Below, one piece after another: positions 42,788 to 51,535 of a DNA stretch of 64,000 nucleotides (position 1 is its first letter; each line of letters opens with the position of its first letter). The position numbers and the translations under genes were made by a program. This stretch comes from an uncultured Faecalibacterium sp. (lineage in GTDB: Bacteria; Bacillota; Clostridia; Oscillospirales; Ruminococcaceae), in NCBI GenBank assembly GCA_934547065.1, contig CAKTEF010000001.1, positions 1 through 64,000 on the forward strand. The letters are read 5' to 3'. Under the pieces are notes generated by a model. The model saw only the letters and a program-made list of their open reading frames with translations. It was not told where the DNA came from and searched no databases.

Positions 42788-45070
42788 ATGCCTGGAATCA
42801 CAAGACCACACCTGGACCATCCCTTTGCGGCGGCGCTGGCCCCACGGGCCGCCCTGCGCCCGGCGCTGCGGCAGGGTGCCGCCTTTGCGCTGGGGTTTGC
42901 CGGGGGCTGGGCCGTTTTGTACGGGGCACTTTTGCCCTTTGGGCTGGGGCTGACGCTGGGCCTTGCGGACGACTGCTTTGCCGCCTGCGCGGCCGGGGCG
43001 GCGCTGGGGACCCTGCTTCACGGGTTCGGAGCGCTTTCGCTGGACAGCGTCTGCCTGCTGTGCGCCGTGGGTGCCGCCGTGGCCGCCCGGTGGCTCTGGC
43101 CGGGGCAGTTCAAGCTGGCCGCGCTCTGCGGCTGCGGAGCGCTGCTGGTCAGCGGCGGATGCTTTGCCCTGGGGCCGGACGGCGGCGGGGTGGAGCTGGT
43201 GCTGTTCTGCGGGGCCGATGCTCTGCTGGCCGGGGCTGTCGGGTTCGGGCTGCGGCAGTTCCCGCCCGAAAAGCCCGGCCCCGGCACCCTGCTTGCGGCG
43301 GCAGCGCTGGCCGCTGCGCTGGGCGGGGTGTCCATCGGGCCGTTCTGCGCCGGGGCGGCGTTCTGTGCCGCGCTGGATGCCGCGCTGTGCTGCCGGGGGC
43401 AGAGCACCGCCGCGCTTTCCTGCGCAGCCGTCACCGGGGCGGCCCTGTGTGCGGCAGACCCGGCCCTGGCCCCGGCCGCTGCCGGGCTGTGCTGCGGGGC
43501 AGCGGCGGCAGTTTTGCTGGTGCCCGGGCGGCGGATCGAGAGCCTGGCCGCCTGTGCGGGCGGATGCGTAACCGGGGCGCTGGCGGCCCAGCCGCCCGGA
43601 GCCGCTTTCGGCCTTTTGCTGAGCACCGGGTCCGGGCTGTTCATCACGGCCCTGCTGCCCCGCCGGTGGCTGGCTCCCGTTCCGGCCCAGCCTGCCCCGC
43701 CGCCGGACCCCGCACCCCGGTTCTCGGCAGCCGCCACCCGGCTGGAAGCCGTGGCCGAGAGCCTGTCTTCGCTGGCGCAGACCGTCAACGAGGTATACGA
43801 TGCCTTTCCCCGCCGGTGCGAGAGCTTCCGCTGGGTCATTGACAACACCCACGACACCCTGTGCTTCAACTGCGGGCGGCGGGAACTGTGCTGGCAGCAG
43901 GAGCACGCCGCCACCCTGGAGGGGATGAACGCTCTGCGCCTGCCGCTGGAACAGAACGGCAGTTTGCAGACCACCGATCTGCCGGGCCAGCTGTCCCGCT
44001 GCATCCACCCGGCCGCGCTCTGCGCCGCCGCCAGCCGCTCGTTTGCGCTTTACCGCAGCCGCAAGGAGGCACATGTCCACGCCGAGGCCATGCGCACCGC
44101 CCTGACCGAGCAGTACAGCGCCGTGGCCGACGCGCTGGGCGTGCTCAGCGAGCAGCTGGGCCGCCCCGGAACGCCGGAACCTTACCGCTCCGGCCGGGTG
44201 GCCGCCTTTTTTGCCGGCCTTGGCTCGCCCCCGCTGGAATGCACGGTCACACTGGACGACCTGGGCCGGACGCGGGCGGCCGTTTCCCTGCCGCGCACCC
44301 GGTTTTCGGGGCCGGAACTGGCGGCGCTGGCTCAGGAGACGGGCCACATCTGCCGTCGGGCGTTCGACCCGCCGCAGGTGCTTTCCTGCAAGGGGATGAC
44401 CACCCTGCTCTTTTGTGAAAAACCCGCACTGCGGGCCGTGTTCGGCTTTGCAGGGGCGGCCGCCAGGGGCAGCATCTCCGGCGATGCCGTGCAGCAGTTC
44501 TGCAGCCCCACCGCCGCCCAGATGATCCTGTGCGACGGCATGGGCACGGGCCGCCCCGCCGCCGTGGACGGCAACCTGGCCGCCGAGCTCACGGCCCGCC
44601 TGCTCAAGGCCGGGTTCACCGCCGAGCTGGCGGCCCGGCTGGTGAACGTGGCGCTGGCCCTGAAAAGCGACGAGGAGAGCGGGGCCACCCTCGACCTCAT
44701 CAGCGTAGACCTCTACACCGGCACGGCCCGGCTGTTCAAGGCCGGGGCGGCTCCCGGCTTTCTGGTCCACGGCGGGCGGGCGCGGACCGTGGGCGATGCC
44801 AGCCTGCCCATCGGCATTTTGGGCGGCGTGAACGGCCAGAGCCGGGTGGTACACCTGGCTGCCGGGGATTACGCCGTGCTCGTCTCGGACGGCCTGCTGG
44901 TGGACGGCACCGGCTGGGTGCTCCAGCAGCTGGAACTCTCGGCAGCTTCCGCCGCCCCGCCGGATCAGCTGGCCCGCACCCTGGTGGAGACTGCCCGCGC
45001 CCGTGCGGCCCGCACCGGCCGCCCCGACGACATCACCGCCGCCGTGCTCCGGCTGGAAGGCGGCCATTGA
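42788..45070 (+). CDS. SpoIIE-type membrane protein phosphatase
   Basis: Protein of 760 residues. The first 300 residues are very Ala/Gly/Leu-rich and contain about ten membrane helices. Then follow a linker with a Cys pair (FNCGRRELCW) and a PP2C/SpoIIE serine phosphatase domain (about 530-758) with ILCDGMGTGRPA, VSDGLLV and GRPDDITAAVLRL, whose aspartates bind Mn/Mg. In Bacillus SpoIIE dephosphorylates SpoIIAA to activate SigmaF; in an organism not known to sporulate the target may differ. The coding DNA is the most GC-rich in the window. The ATG sits right behind a terminator; no other in-frame ATG occurs for more than 300 codons. Confidence 0.88.
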   Translation: MPGITRPHLDHPFAAALAPRAALRPALRQGAAFALGFAGGWAVLYGALLPFGLGLTLGLADDCFAACAAGAALGTLLHGFGALSLDSVCLLCAVGAAVAARWLWPGQFKLAALCGCGALLVSGGCFALGPDGGGVELVLFCGADALLAGAVGFGLRQFPPEKPGPGTLLAAAALAAALGGVSIGPFCAGAAFCAALDAALCCRGQSTAALSCAAVTGAALCAADPALAPAAAGLCCGAAAAVLLVPGRRIESLAACAGGCVTGALAAQPPGAAFGLLLSTGSGLFITALLPRRWLAPVPAQPAPPPDPAPRFSAAATRLEAVAESLSSLAQTVNEVYDAFPRRCESFRWVIDNTHDTLCFNCGRRELCWQQEHAATLEGMNALRLPLEQNGSLQTTDLPGQLSRCIHPAALCAAASRSFALYRSRKEAHVHAEAMRTALTEQYSAVADALGVLSEQLGRPGTPEPYRSGRVAAFFAGLGSPPLECTVTLDDLGRTRAAVSLPRTRFSGPELAALAQETGHICRRAFDPPQVLSCKGMTTLLFCEKPALRAVFGFAGAAARGSISGDAVQQFCSPTAAQMILCDGMGTGRPAAVDGNLAAELTARLLKAGFTAELAARLVNVALALKSDEESGATLDLISVDLYTGTARLFKAGAAPGFLVHGGRARTVGDASLPIGILGGVNGQSRVVHLAAGDYAVLVSDGLLVDGTGWVLQQLELSAASAAPPDQLARTLVETARARAARTGRPDDITAAVLRLEGGH

Positions 45071-45095
45071 AAAATTCATAATCGGAGTGTATACT
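45067..45095 (+). promoter_or_regulatory. SigA promoter of the pectinesterase-like gene
   Basis: TTGAAA (45067-45072), 17 bases, TATACT (45090-45095), overlapping the stop of the previous gene. Confidence 0.65.
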
Positions 45096-45151
45096 GGAAC
45101 ATGAATTCCGGCAGGAGCCGCAACGGGGCCTGCCGATAAGGAGGCCCTTTT

Positions 45152-46102
45152 ATGTTGAAACTGACCGTCGCACAGGACGGCACCGGCGAGTTTGCTTCCA
45201 TCTCGGAAGCCGTGCTGGCCGTCCCCTACGATCTGGAAGCAGAGATCACCATCGGCCCCGGCACCTACCGGGAAAAGCTGGTGTGTGAAAAGCGCTGCAT
45301 CACCCTGCGCGGCGCGGGCATGGATGCCACCCGCCTGGTGTTCGGCGATGCGGGCAGGCTGCCCCACCCCGATGGCCGCCCCACCCACACGTTCCGCAGC
45401 TACACCGCCTTTTTCAGCGGCGAGGAGCTGACCGTGGAGGATCTGACCATTGAAAACGACGCAGGCCCCGGCAGGGAGGTGGGCCAGGCCGTGGCCGCCT
45501 ATGTGGACACCACCCATGCCGTGTTCCGCCGGGTGCAGCTGCTGGGCAACACCGACACGCTGTTCTGCGCCCCCCTGCCCGAGGCCGAGCGCGAAAAAGA
45601 CGGCTTCCTGGGCCCCCGCAAGTTCTCGCCCCGCAAGCCGACGGCGCAGTATTTCCAGAACTGCATCATTTCCGGAGACATCGACTACATCTTTGGCGGG
45701 GCCGATGCCCTGTTTGAGCAGTGTACCGTGTACACCGTGAACAATGCAGACGCTCCCCACCGCTACATCACCGCCCCCTCCGGCCCGGCCGACGGCCTGG
45801 GCTTTGTGTTCTGGGACTGCGATTTCGTCTCCGACTGCGATGCCGGGTCGGTCTACCTGGGCCGTCCGTGGCGGCCCACCGGCAAGACTGCCGTGCTGGA
45901 CTGCCGCCTGGGCGCTCACATCGCCCCGGAGGGCTTCAGCGGCTGGCGTGACCGCACAGACACCAGCCTGGCCGGTTTTGCCGAATCAGGCAGCACCGGC
46001 GCAGGGGCGGCTCCCCGCCCGGACTGGATCCGTGTGCCGGAGGCCGCCGAGACCGCCGCGCTGCTGGCCGCCGCCCGCAAACGCTGCCGCCCGGCGCACT
46101 GA
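45152..46102 (+). CDS. pectinesterase family (CE8) protein
   Basis: Protein of 316 residues, right-handed beta-helix. The active site is visible as GQAVAAYV, GNTDTLF (acid/base Asp), SGDIDYIFGGADALFE (nucleophile Asp) and YLGRPWRP (Arg). It should remove methyl esters from pectin or oligogalacturonides. With no signal peptide it probably works inside the cell on imported fragments, fitting a gut plant-fibre degrader. Ribosome site AAGGAGG. Confidence 0.9.
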   Translation: MLKLTVAQDGTGEFASISEAVLAVPYDLEAEITIGPGTYREKLVCEKRCITLRGAGMDATRLVFGDAGRLPHPDGRPTHTFRSYTAFFSGEELTVEDLTIENDAGPGREVGQAVAAYVDTTHAVFRRVQLLGNTDTLFCAPLPEAEREKDGFLGPRKFSPRKPTAQYFQNCIISGDIDYIFGGADALFEQCTVYTVNNADAPHRYITAPSGPADGLGFVFWDCDFVSDCDAGSVYLGRPWRPTGKTAVLDCRLGAHIAPEGFSGWRDRTDTSLAGFAESGSTGAGAAPRPDWIRVPEAAETAALLAAARKRCRPAH

Positions 46103-46118
46103 GAAAGGGCGGTCTGCC

Positions 46119-46277
46119 ATGAAAAATCTCCCCAATGCCGTAAAATGGCTCATCATCCTGGTGGTGCTGGCCGCCATGGGCTGGATCCTGATGCAGGTGA
46201 ACGACCGCGCTTCCCGCGTGGAGATGCCGGCCCCGGATAACACCTTTGGCATCTACCGCTCTGCCGCTTCCGATTAA
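46119..46277 (+). CDS. 52-residue single-helix membrane protein
   Basis: Starts MKNLPNAVKWLIILVVLAAM: one membrane helix (about 9-26) and a short polar tail. The ATG follows GAAAGGGCGGTCTGCC. It lies 16 bases after the pectinesterase-like gene and before a terminator, so it is the last gene of that unit. No known family. Confidence 0.6.
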   Translation: MKNLPNAVKWLIILVVLAAMGWILMQVNDRASRVEMPAPDNTFGIYRSAASD

Positions 46278-46279
46278 GC

Positions 46280-46321
46280 AAAAGACGCTTCCGCCGATCT
46301 CTCTGCGGAAGCGTCTTTTTT
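46280..46321. terminator. bidirectional terminator between converging operons
   Basis: AAAAGACGCTTCCGC / GCGGAAGCGTCTTTTTT with a 10-base loop. Confidence 0.9.
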
Positions 46322-46331
46322 CTGTTTCTGG

Positions 46332-47876
46332 TCAGGTCTGGTTCTCGTCCGGGGCGGCATCGGTCATCAGGAACCAGAACGTGGTTCCCTTGCCCACCGT
46401 GCTCTGCACCCCGAACCGGAATCCATGCTGCTGGAAGATGGCCTTGGTGATGGAAAGCCCCAGGCCGGTGCCCTGCTTGCCCGCATCGGAGCGGGAGCGG
46501 TAATACCGTTCAAAAATGTAGGGCAGGTCCTCGGCCTGGATGCCGGGGCCGTGATCCTCCACCTCCACCCGGACCCCCTCCGGGCAGCGGAACGCCCGCA
46601 GCACGAACACGCCGTCGGACCCGATGTGGTGCATGGCATTTCCCAGCAGGTTATGCAGCGCCCGCTGCATCATGTCCGGATCTGCGTACACAGGCAGCTC
46701 CTCGTCCGGCAGCTGCAGTTCCAGCTTCCAGCCGTTCTGGGCACACACGGCATCGTACCGCTCGCTCACCTCGTCGCAAAGCTGGGCCATGTCAAAGTGG
46801 ACCCGCTCGCACTTTTCGGTGCCGCTGGTCACCTTGCTCAGCTCCATCACGCTGGACACCAGCGCGGTCAGGCGGTCGGCCTCGTCCATAATAATGTTCA
46901 TCTGTTCATCGCGGTGGGCCTTGTCGTCCCCCGTGATGTCCCGCACGGTCTCCGCATAGCCCTTGATCAGGGTCAGCGGGGTGCGCAAATCGTGGGAGAC
47001 ATTGGCCAGCAGGTCGCGCTGCATCTGGGCTGCGTACTGCACCTCCTGCGCCATGTGGTTGAAATCCTGGGCCAGGTCGCCCAGCTCGTCGTTCCGGCGC
47101 GTTTCCACGTGTACGGCATAATTGCCCTGGGCCACCTGCCGGGCCGCACCCGAAAGCTGGCGCAGAGGCTTGGTGAACCACTCGCTGAACAGCCACGCCG
47201 CGCTCATGGAAAAGGCAAAGATCAGCGCCGCCGCCAGCGGCAGCACCGTACTCATCACCTCGCCCGCCTCGGAAATATGCATCAGGCTGGTGGTCACCAG
47301 AACCGTGTAGCTGCCGTCCGATGTCAGCCGCCCCACCATCAGCTGCACCGAGCCGGAGGGCGTAGGCGGATTGATCTTGCGCACACAGCCGCCGGTGTCG
47401 CGGCAGAGCTGGCGCATGGCGCGGGCCGTGCTGTAACTGGGCAGCTCGCCCCCGGTGTCGGTGGGCTTGGTGCGGTGGAGGTTGCAGTACGAGAGGTTTT
47501 CGATCTTGAAGATCTGACGCAGGGTATTATCGGAGATGTCCACGCAAAAGCTGCTCATCCCGCTGTTTTCAAAGATCTCGGCTCCCAGTTCATCAAACAG
47601 CTCGGTGTTGACATACAGCTGGCTGCCGAACCCCCAGTACGAGAGCGTTTCGCCCGCATCGATGGCCGAATCCAGCTTTTGCACAATGGCATCGGCCTGT
47701 TCGGTCAGCTGTTTCTGGATATGCCGGGTATACAGCGGCTCCAGCAGCTGGGTACACAAAAACCAGAACATCCCCAGCAGCAGCAGGCAGATGAAGCACA
47801 AAAACCACATCAGCTGCCCGCGGATGCCCACTGTTTTCCGCTTTTTTTCGGTTTTGGCTCCGCTTTTCTGCCGCAT
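46332..47876 (-). CDS. sensor histidine kinase
   Basis: Protein of 514 residues. Membrane helices at about 22-42 and 210-230 enclose an outside sensor of about 165 residues. A HAMP linker follows (FTKPLRQLSGAARQVAQGNY), then the HisKA phospho-acceptor in NVSHDLRTPLTLIKGYAE, and the ATPase domain with LHNLLGNAMHH (N box), VEDHGPGI (G1), GTGLGLSI (G2). No PAS domain is seen. It is the second gene of the operon, 18 bases after the regulator. The signal sensed is unknown. Confidence 0.95.
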   Translation of the reverse strand: MRQKSGAKTEKKRKTVGIRGQLMWFLCFICLLLLGMFWFLCTQLLEPLYTRHIQKQLTEQADAIVQKLDSAIDAGETLSYWGFGSQLYVNTELFDELGAEIFENSGMSSFCVDISDNTLRQIFKIENLSYCNLHRTKPTDTGGELPSYSTARAMRQLCRDTGGCVRKINPPTPSGSVQLMVGRLTSDGSYTVLVTTSLMHISEAGEVMSTVLPLAAALIFAFSMSAAWLFSEWFTKPLRQLSGAARQVAQGNYAVHVETRRNDELGDLAQDFNHMAQEVQYAAQMQRDLLANVSHDLRTPLTLIKGYAETVRDITGDDKAHRDEQMNIIMDEADRLTALVSSVMELSKVTSGTEKCERVHFDMAQLCDEVSERYDAVCAQNGWKLELQLPDEELPVYADPDMMQRALHNLLGNAMHHIGSDGVFVLRAFRCPEGVRVEVEDHGPGIQAEDLPYIFERYYRSRSDAGKQGTGLGLSITKAIFQQHGFRFGVQSTVGKGTTFWFLMTDAAPDENQT

Positions 47877-47894
47877 CCTGAGCCTTTCCTCCGT

Positions 47895-48581
47895 TTAGCG
47901 GGCCGCGTCGGGGTCGAACTTGTAGCCGATGCCCCAGACCGTGGCAATATAGCTCCGGCACTTGCCCAGATGGCCGCGCAGCATCTTGACGTGGGTATCC
48001 ACGGTGCGGTCCTCGCCGAAATAATCGTAGTTCCACACCTTTTGCAAAATGCGCTCCCGGCTGAGGGCGATGCCCTTGTTGGAGGCCAGGAACACCAGCA
48101 GATCAAACTCCTTGGGGGTCAGGCTCACGTCCTCGCCGCCGACACGCACGGTATGGCTGGCGGTGTCAATGGTCAGCTCGCCAAAGGTCATGGTGCTGTC
48201 GGCGGCATCCGCGCGGGGCATCGTGCGGTTGAGCACCGCCTTGACGCGGGCCACCAGTTCCCGCGGGGAGAACGGCTTGACCACATAATCGTCGGCTCCG
48301 CCCTCCAGCCCGGCCAGCTTGTCGTACTCCTCGCCCCGCGCGGTCAGGATGATCACGGGGGTGTTGATATGGCGGGTGCGCATCTCCCGCAGGCAGGTCA
48401 TGCCGTCCATAAACGGCATCATCACATCCAGGATCACCAGATCATATCCGCCGCCGGAGAGCAGCGAAAGGGCGGCCGAGCCGTCTCCCGCTTCCTCGCA
48501 GACATAGCCCGCATACTGCAGATGCTCCCGGATCAGTTCCCGGATCCGGGGCTCATCATCAACGATCAAAATTTTTGCCAT
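47895..48581 (-). CDS. OmpR/PhoB-family response regulator
   Basis: Protein of 228 residues. Receiver: VDDEPRIRE, phospho-acceptor Asp in LVILDVMMPFMDG, Lys in YVVKPFSPREL. The winged-helix output domain shows LTPKEFDLLVFLASNKG and VWNYDYFGEDRTVDTHVKMLR, the OmpR type that binds direct repeats. It could be the PhoP-like regulator acting at the TTCATA box before the tat operon, but that is inference. Start ATG at 48581 follows GAGGAGGGAACCTCAG. Confidence 0.95.
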   Translation of the reverse strand: MAKILIVDDEPRIRELIREHLQYAGYVCEEAGDGSAALSLLSGGGYDLVILDVMMPFMDGMTCLREMRTRHINTPVIILTARGEEYDKLAGLEGGADDYVVKPFSPRELVARVKAVLNRTMPRADAADSTMTFGELTIDTASHTVRVGGEDVSLTPKEFDLLVFLASNKGIALSRERILQKVWNYDYFGEDRTVDTHVKMLRGHLGKCRSYIATVWGIGYKFDPDAAR

Positions 48582-48632
48582 CTGAGGTTCCCTCCTCGTT
48601 TGAATGATTTGACAGGATGGTCTGAGGATATC

Positions 48633-48672
48633 ATAATACGATATTTGGAAAATTCTGTGAAGTTTGAGTGAA
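48633..48672 (-). promoter_or_regulatory. promoter of the two-component operon with TTCAC repeats
   Basis: Minus strand: TTCACA (48656-48661), 17 bases, TATTAT (48633-48638). A second TTCAC lies exactly 11 bases upstream (to 48672), an 11-base periodicity that fits OmpR-family binding and possible autoregulation. Confidence 0.55.
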
Positions 48673-48819
48673 TGGTTTGGAAAAAGGGCCCTTCCCGGCC
48701 TTAGTATACCACAGAACCCGCCTTGGAAACAGTGCGGGTGCAATTTCTGCTGCTCTCCCCGGCAGACACGAGGGGGCGCTCCGGTAGTTTCCCCGCAAAT
48801 GAAGTCCGGAACCCGCCTG

Positions 48820-48849
48820 TTGCTTCTTTCCGGGCAAGTGTGCTATACT
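48820..48849 (+). promoter_or_regulatory. SigA promoter of the TatA-like/propeller gene
   Basis: TTGCTT (48820-48825), 18 bases, TATACT (48844-48849), about 50 bases before the ATG. Confidence 0.55.
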
Positions 48850-48900
48850 GTTTTGACACAAAAGCCACCGATTTTTGACTGATATAAAGGAGTCTTGCCC

Positions 48901-50214
48901 ATGCGGATAGGACTTGTTGAACTGTTGTTGATCCTGCTCATTGCAGCACTGACCGTCGGCCCCAGCGCGGCGCTGTGGGTGGACCGCTGGCTGCGCCGTG
49001 CCAACCGGGCCGGTGCGGCCGCTGCCCGCCGCCGGGCGGCCCAGGAGGCCCAGCGGGCCGCCGAGCGTGAGGCCGTGCTCCAGCGGTTCCAGAAATTGAG
49101 CATCGTGTTTGCGCTGGCGGCAGCCGCCGCCCTGGTCTGGGCGCTGGTGCTGCGGCCCATTGAAGCCGCACCCAAAGCCTACACCGCCCCGGACCCTTGC
49201 CCGGACACCGGCGCGGCACAGGTGGAAGTTTCCACCGACCGCAAGGGGATCTGGGATCTGGGCGAGTATCAGGGCGTGGACTGCATCCGCACCCGGGAGG
49301 GCCTTATCTATGCGGCGGTCTGGAACGGCACCCCCCTGAAAAAGCGCACGAGCGGCCTGGTGCGCACCGACGGCGGGCACAATGCGGCCATCCTGAGCGT
49401 GGAAGGCGAGCTGACCGGCTTTGCCTTTGATGCCGACGGGGACCTGTGGCTCACCGTGCTCACCCCCGGCGGCGGCACGCTCTGCCGCGCCCGGCACGAC
49501 AGCTGGGGCGCTGCGGTGGAGCAGGTCGTCACCCAGATCGACGGGGCCCCGCTGGGTGCGCTTTCGGCTGTGGAAACAGGCCCGGACGGCAAGGTGTACT
49601 TTGCCGCGGTCAGCCGACAAAGCGCCGAAAACGGGCTGGACAGTGCCCTGCGCACCGAGCTGTTGGCCCACACCGAGACCGGTGCCGTCTATGTGTATGA
49701 CCCCGCTGCCCGCACCGTGGAGCAGGTGCTGAGCGGCGTTGCCGGAGCGGCGGGCCTGGCGCTGGATGCCGACACCAACACGCTTTACGTCTCCGACCTT
49801 GGCAGCCGCTGCGTCTGGAGCATGGACGCTTCCGCCCGCGGGCTGACTGCGGGCGGCAAGGGCTGCCGGAGCAGCTTCAGCGGCCTGCCCGGCTACCCCG
49901 GCGCGCTGGCGCTGGACACCGACGGCACGCTCCTCATCGGCTACCGCTGGGCCCGTTCCGACTGGCTGGAAAATCACGCGGGCAGCACCCTTTTGCGCGG
50001 GATCGCCCTGCGGCTGAGCCAGACCATGCAGGAGAACCTGTTCTCCCTGTCGGCTGACGGCATCCGTGCCGAAGCCGTTTCCCCCGCCAGCGGGGCCAGG
50101 CTGTGGGCCGTTTCCGGCAAACCCCAGGGCGGCAGCACAGCGCTCTGCCCCGATGGGAACCGGGTGTTCTTTGGCATCCTGGGCCAAAAAGCACTTTATT
50201 GTGCAAAGGTTTGA
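48901..50214 (+). CDS. TatA-like N-terminus fused to a membrane helix and beta-propeller
   Basis: Protein of 437 residues. The N-terminus MRIGLVELLLILLIAAL with TVGP mirrors TatA of the same window (MRIGPQELIIVLIIVLVIFG, then P): short helix, Gly-Pro hinge, then an Ala/Arg/Glu amphipathic helix (about 24-65). A second membrane helix (about 67-85) follows, and then an NHL/strictosidine-synthase-like beta-propeller (about 95-437) with ALDADTNTLYVSDLGSRCVW and GYPGALALDTDGTLLIGYR. Possible roles are a Tat-associated factor or a propeller enzyme that borrowed a TatA-like anchor. Start chosen 8 bases after AAGGAG. Confidence 0.75.
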   Translation: MRIGLVELLLILLIAALTVGPSAALWVDRWLRRANRAGAAAARRRAAQEAQRAAEREAVLQRFQKLSIVFALAAAAALVWALVLRPIEAAPKAYTAPDPCPDTGAAQVEVSTDRKGIWDLGEYQGVDCIRTREGLIYAAVWNGTPLKKRTSGLVRTDGGHNAAILSVEGELTGFAFDADGDLWLTVLTPGGGTLCRARHDSWGAAVEQVVTQIDGAPLGALSAVETGPDGKVYFAAVSRQSAENGLDSALRTELLAHTETGAVYVYDPAARTVEQVLSGVAGAAGLALDADTNTLYVSDLGSRCVWSMDASARGLTAGGKGCRSSFSGLPGYPGALALDTDGTLLIGYRWARSDWLENHAGSTLLRGIALRLSQTMQENLFSLSADGIRAEAVSPASGARLWAVSGKPQGGSTALCPDGNRVFFGILGQKALYCAKV

Positions 50215-50244
50215 TCTTTCTGATATATTGTGAGGTGTTCTACT

Positions 50245-50805
50245 ATGACAGACGCATTCAAACAGCAGATCGAAGCCGAGGCACGGCAGGCCGTGACCGA
50301 GCTTCTGGCACAGGCTCAGCTGAAGCCGGGCACGGTGTTCGTGGTGGGCTGCTCGTCCAGTGAGATCGTGGGCGGGCACATCGGCAAGGACAGCAGCCTG
50401 GAAGCGGCGCAGGCCGTGTATGCGGGCATTGCCCCCGTGCTGGCCCAGCAGGGGATCTGGCTGGCCGCCCAGTGCTGTGAGCACCTGAACCGCGCCATCA
50501 TCATCGAACGTGAAGCCGCCGAGCGCTTCGGCTGGGAGGAAGTGTGCGTGGTGCCCCGCCCCCACGCGGGCGGCAGCTGGGCCACCACCTGCTGGAAGCG
50601 GTTCCGCGACCCTGTGGCCGTGGAGGAGATCCGCGCCCATGCAGGCATCGACATCGGCGGCACGCTGATCGGGATGCACCTGCGCCGGGTGGCCGTGCCC
50701 GTGCGGCTGAGCCTTTCTAAAATCGGCGAAGCAAACATCCTGTGCGCCCGCACCCGCCCCAAGCTCATCGGCGGCGAGCGTGCAAAGTATACCGAGGAGG
50801 ATTGA
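50245..50805 (+). CDS. YwlG/UPF0340 (DUF436) family protein
   Basis: Protein of 186 residues, cytoplasmic, function unknown. Recognisable by VVGCSSSEIVGGHIGKDSS, AAQCCEHLNRAIIIERE, and HAGIDIGGTLIGMHLRRVAVPVR split over the C-terminal third, which define the family. ATG follows GAGGTGTTCTACT. The YggS-like gene starts 5 bases downstream, so they form a unit. Confidence 0.88.
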   Translation: MTDAFKQQIEAEARQAVTELLAQAQLKPGTVFVVGCSSSEIVGGHIGKDSSLEAAQAVYAGIAPVLAQQGIWLAAQCCEHLNRAIIIEREAAERFGWEEVCVVPRPHAGGSWATTCWKRFRDPVAVEEIRAHAGIDIGGTLIGMHLRRVAVPVRLSLSKIGEANILCARTRPKLIGGERAKYTEED

Positions 50806-50810
50806 GGAAG

Positions 50811-51530
50811 ATGGCAGAAAAGACCCTGGAAGAAATGCGACAGGCCGTGGAGGAGATTCGCGCCCGGATGGCCGCCGCCGCCCGTGAGGCCGGGCGCAGC
50901 CCGGACGCGGTCCAGCTGTGCGCCGCCTGCAAGACCCGCACCGCCCAGACCGTGGCCGCCAGTGCGGCGCTGCCCATTGATGTGTTCGGCGAGAACCATG
51001 TGCAGGAGCTGTGCGCGAACTACGATGCCGGGGCTTACTGCGGCAAGCCCAGCCATTTCATCGGTCACTTGCAGACCAACAAGATCAAAAAGGTGCTGGG
51101 CCGCGCCAGCCTGATCCAGAGCGTGGACAGCGAGCACCTGCTGGCCGCCATTGAAAAGGAAGCCGCCAAGGCGGGCCTCGTGCAGGATGTCCTGCTGGAA
51201 GTGAACATTGGCGGCGAGGAAAGCAAGACCGGCGTGCTGCCCCAGCAGCTGTGGCCGTTGCTGGATGCTGCCGCCGCCCAACAGCACATCCGGGTGTGCG
51301 GGCTGATGGCCATTCCACCCGTGAACAGCGACGATGCCCAGAACCGCCGGTATCTGGCCGAAGTGTACCAGCTGTTTGTCCGCGCAGGCGAGCGCGGCTA
51401 CGCCAACGTGAAGATGCAGACCCTTTCCATGGGCATGAGCGGCGATTTCGAGAACGCCATCCGCGAGGGTGCCACCCTGGTCCGCATCGGTACCGCCATC
51501 TACGGCGAACGGGATTATTCAAAGAAATAA
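50811..51530 (+). CDS. YggS/PLPBP-family PLP-binding protein
   Basis: Protein of 239 residues, a PLP-homeostasis protein with an alanine-racemase-type barrel. The PLP lysine is in LCAACKTRTAQ; ENHVQEL, HFIGHLQTNKIKKVL and LSMGMSGDFENAIREGATLVRIG are the standard family blocks. It is not an active racemase in studied members and helps balance vitamin B6. Start ATG just after GAGGAAG. Confidence 0.93.
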   Translation: MAEKTLEEMRQAVEEIRARMAAAAREAGRSPDAVQLCAACKTRTAQTVAASAALPIDVFGENHVQELCANYDAGAYCGKPSHFIGHLQTNKIKKVLGRASLIQSVDSEHLLAAIEKEAAKAGLVQDVLLEVNIGGEESKTGVLPQQLWPLLDAAAAQQHIRVCGLMAIPPVNSDDAQNRRYLAEVYQLFVRAGERGYANVKMQTLSMGMSGDFENAIREGATLVRIGTAIYGERDYSKK

Positions 51531-51535
51531 ACCTC

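Noticed and set aside
42752..45919. A 1,055-residue open frame on the minus strand opposite the SpoIIE-like gene
   Set aside because: Very GC-rich coding DNA leaves long open antisense frames. Its translation is low-complexity Gly/Ala/Gln/Arg without domains, and it has no ribosome site; the plus-strand gene has clear motifs.
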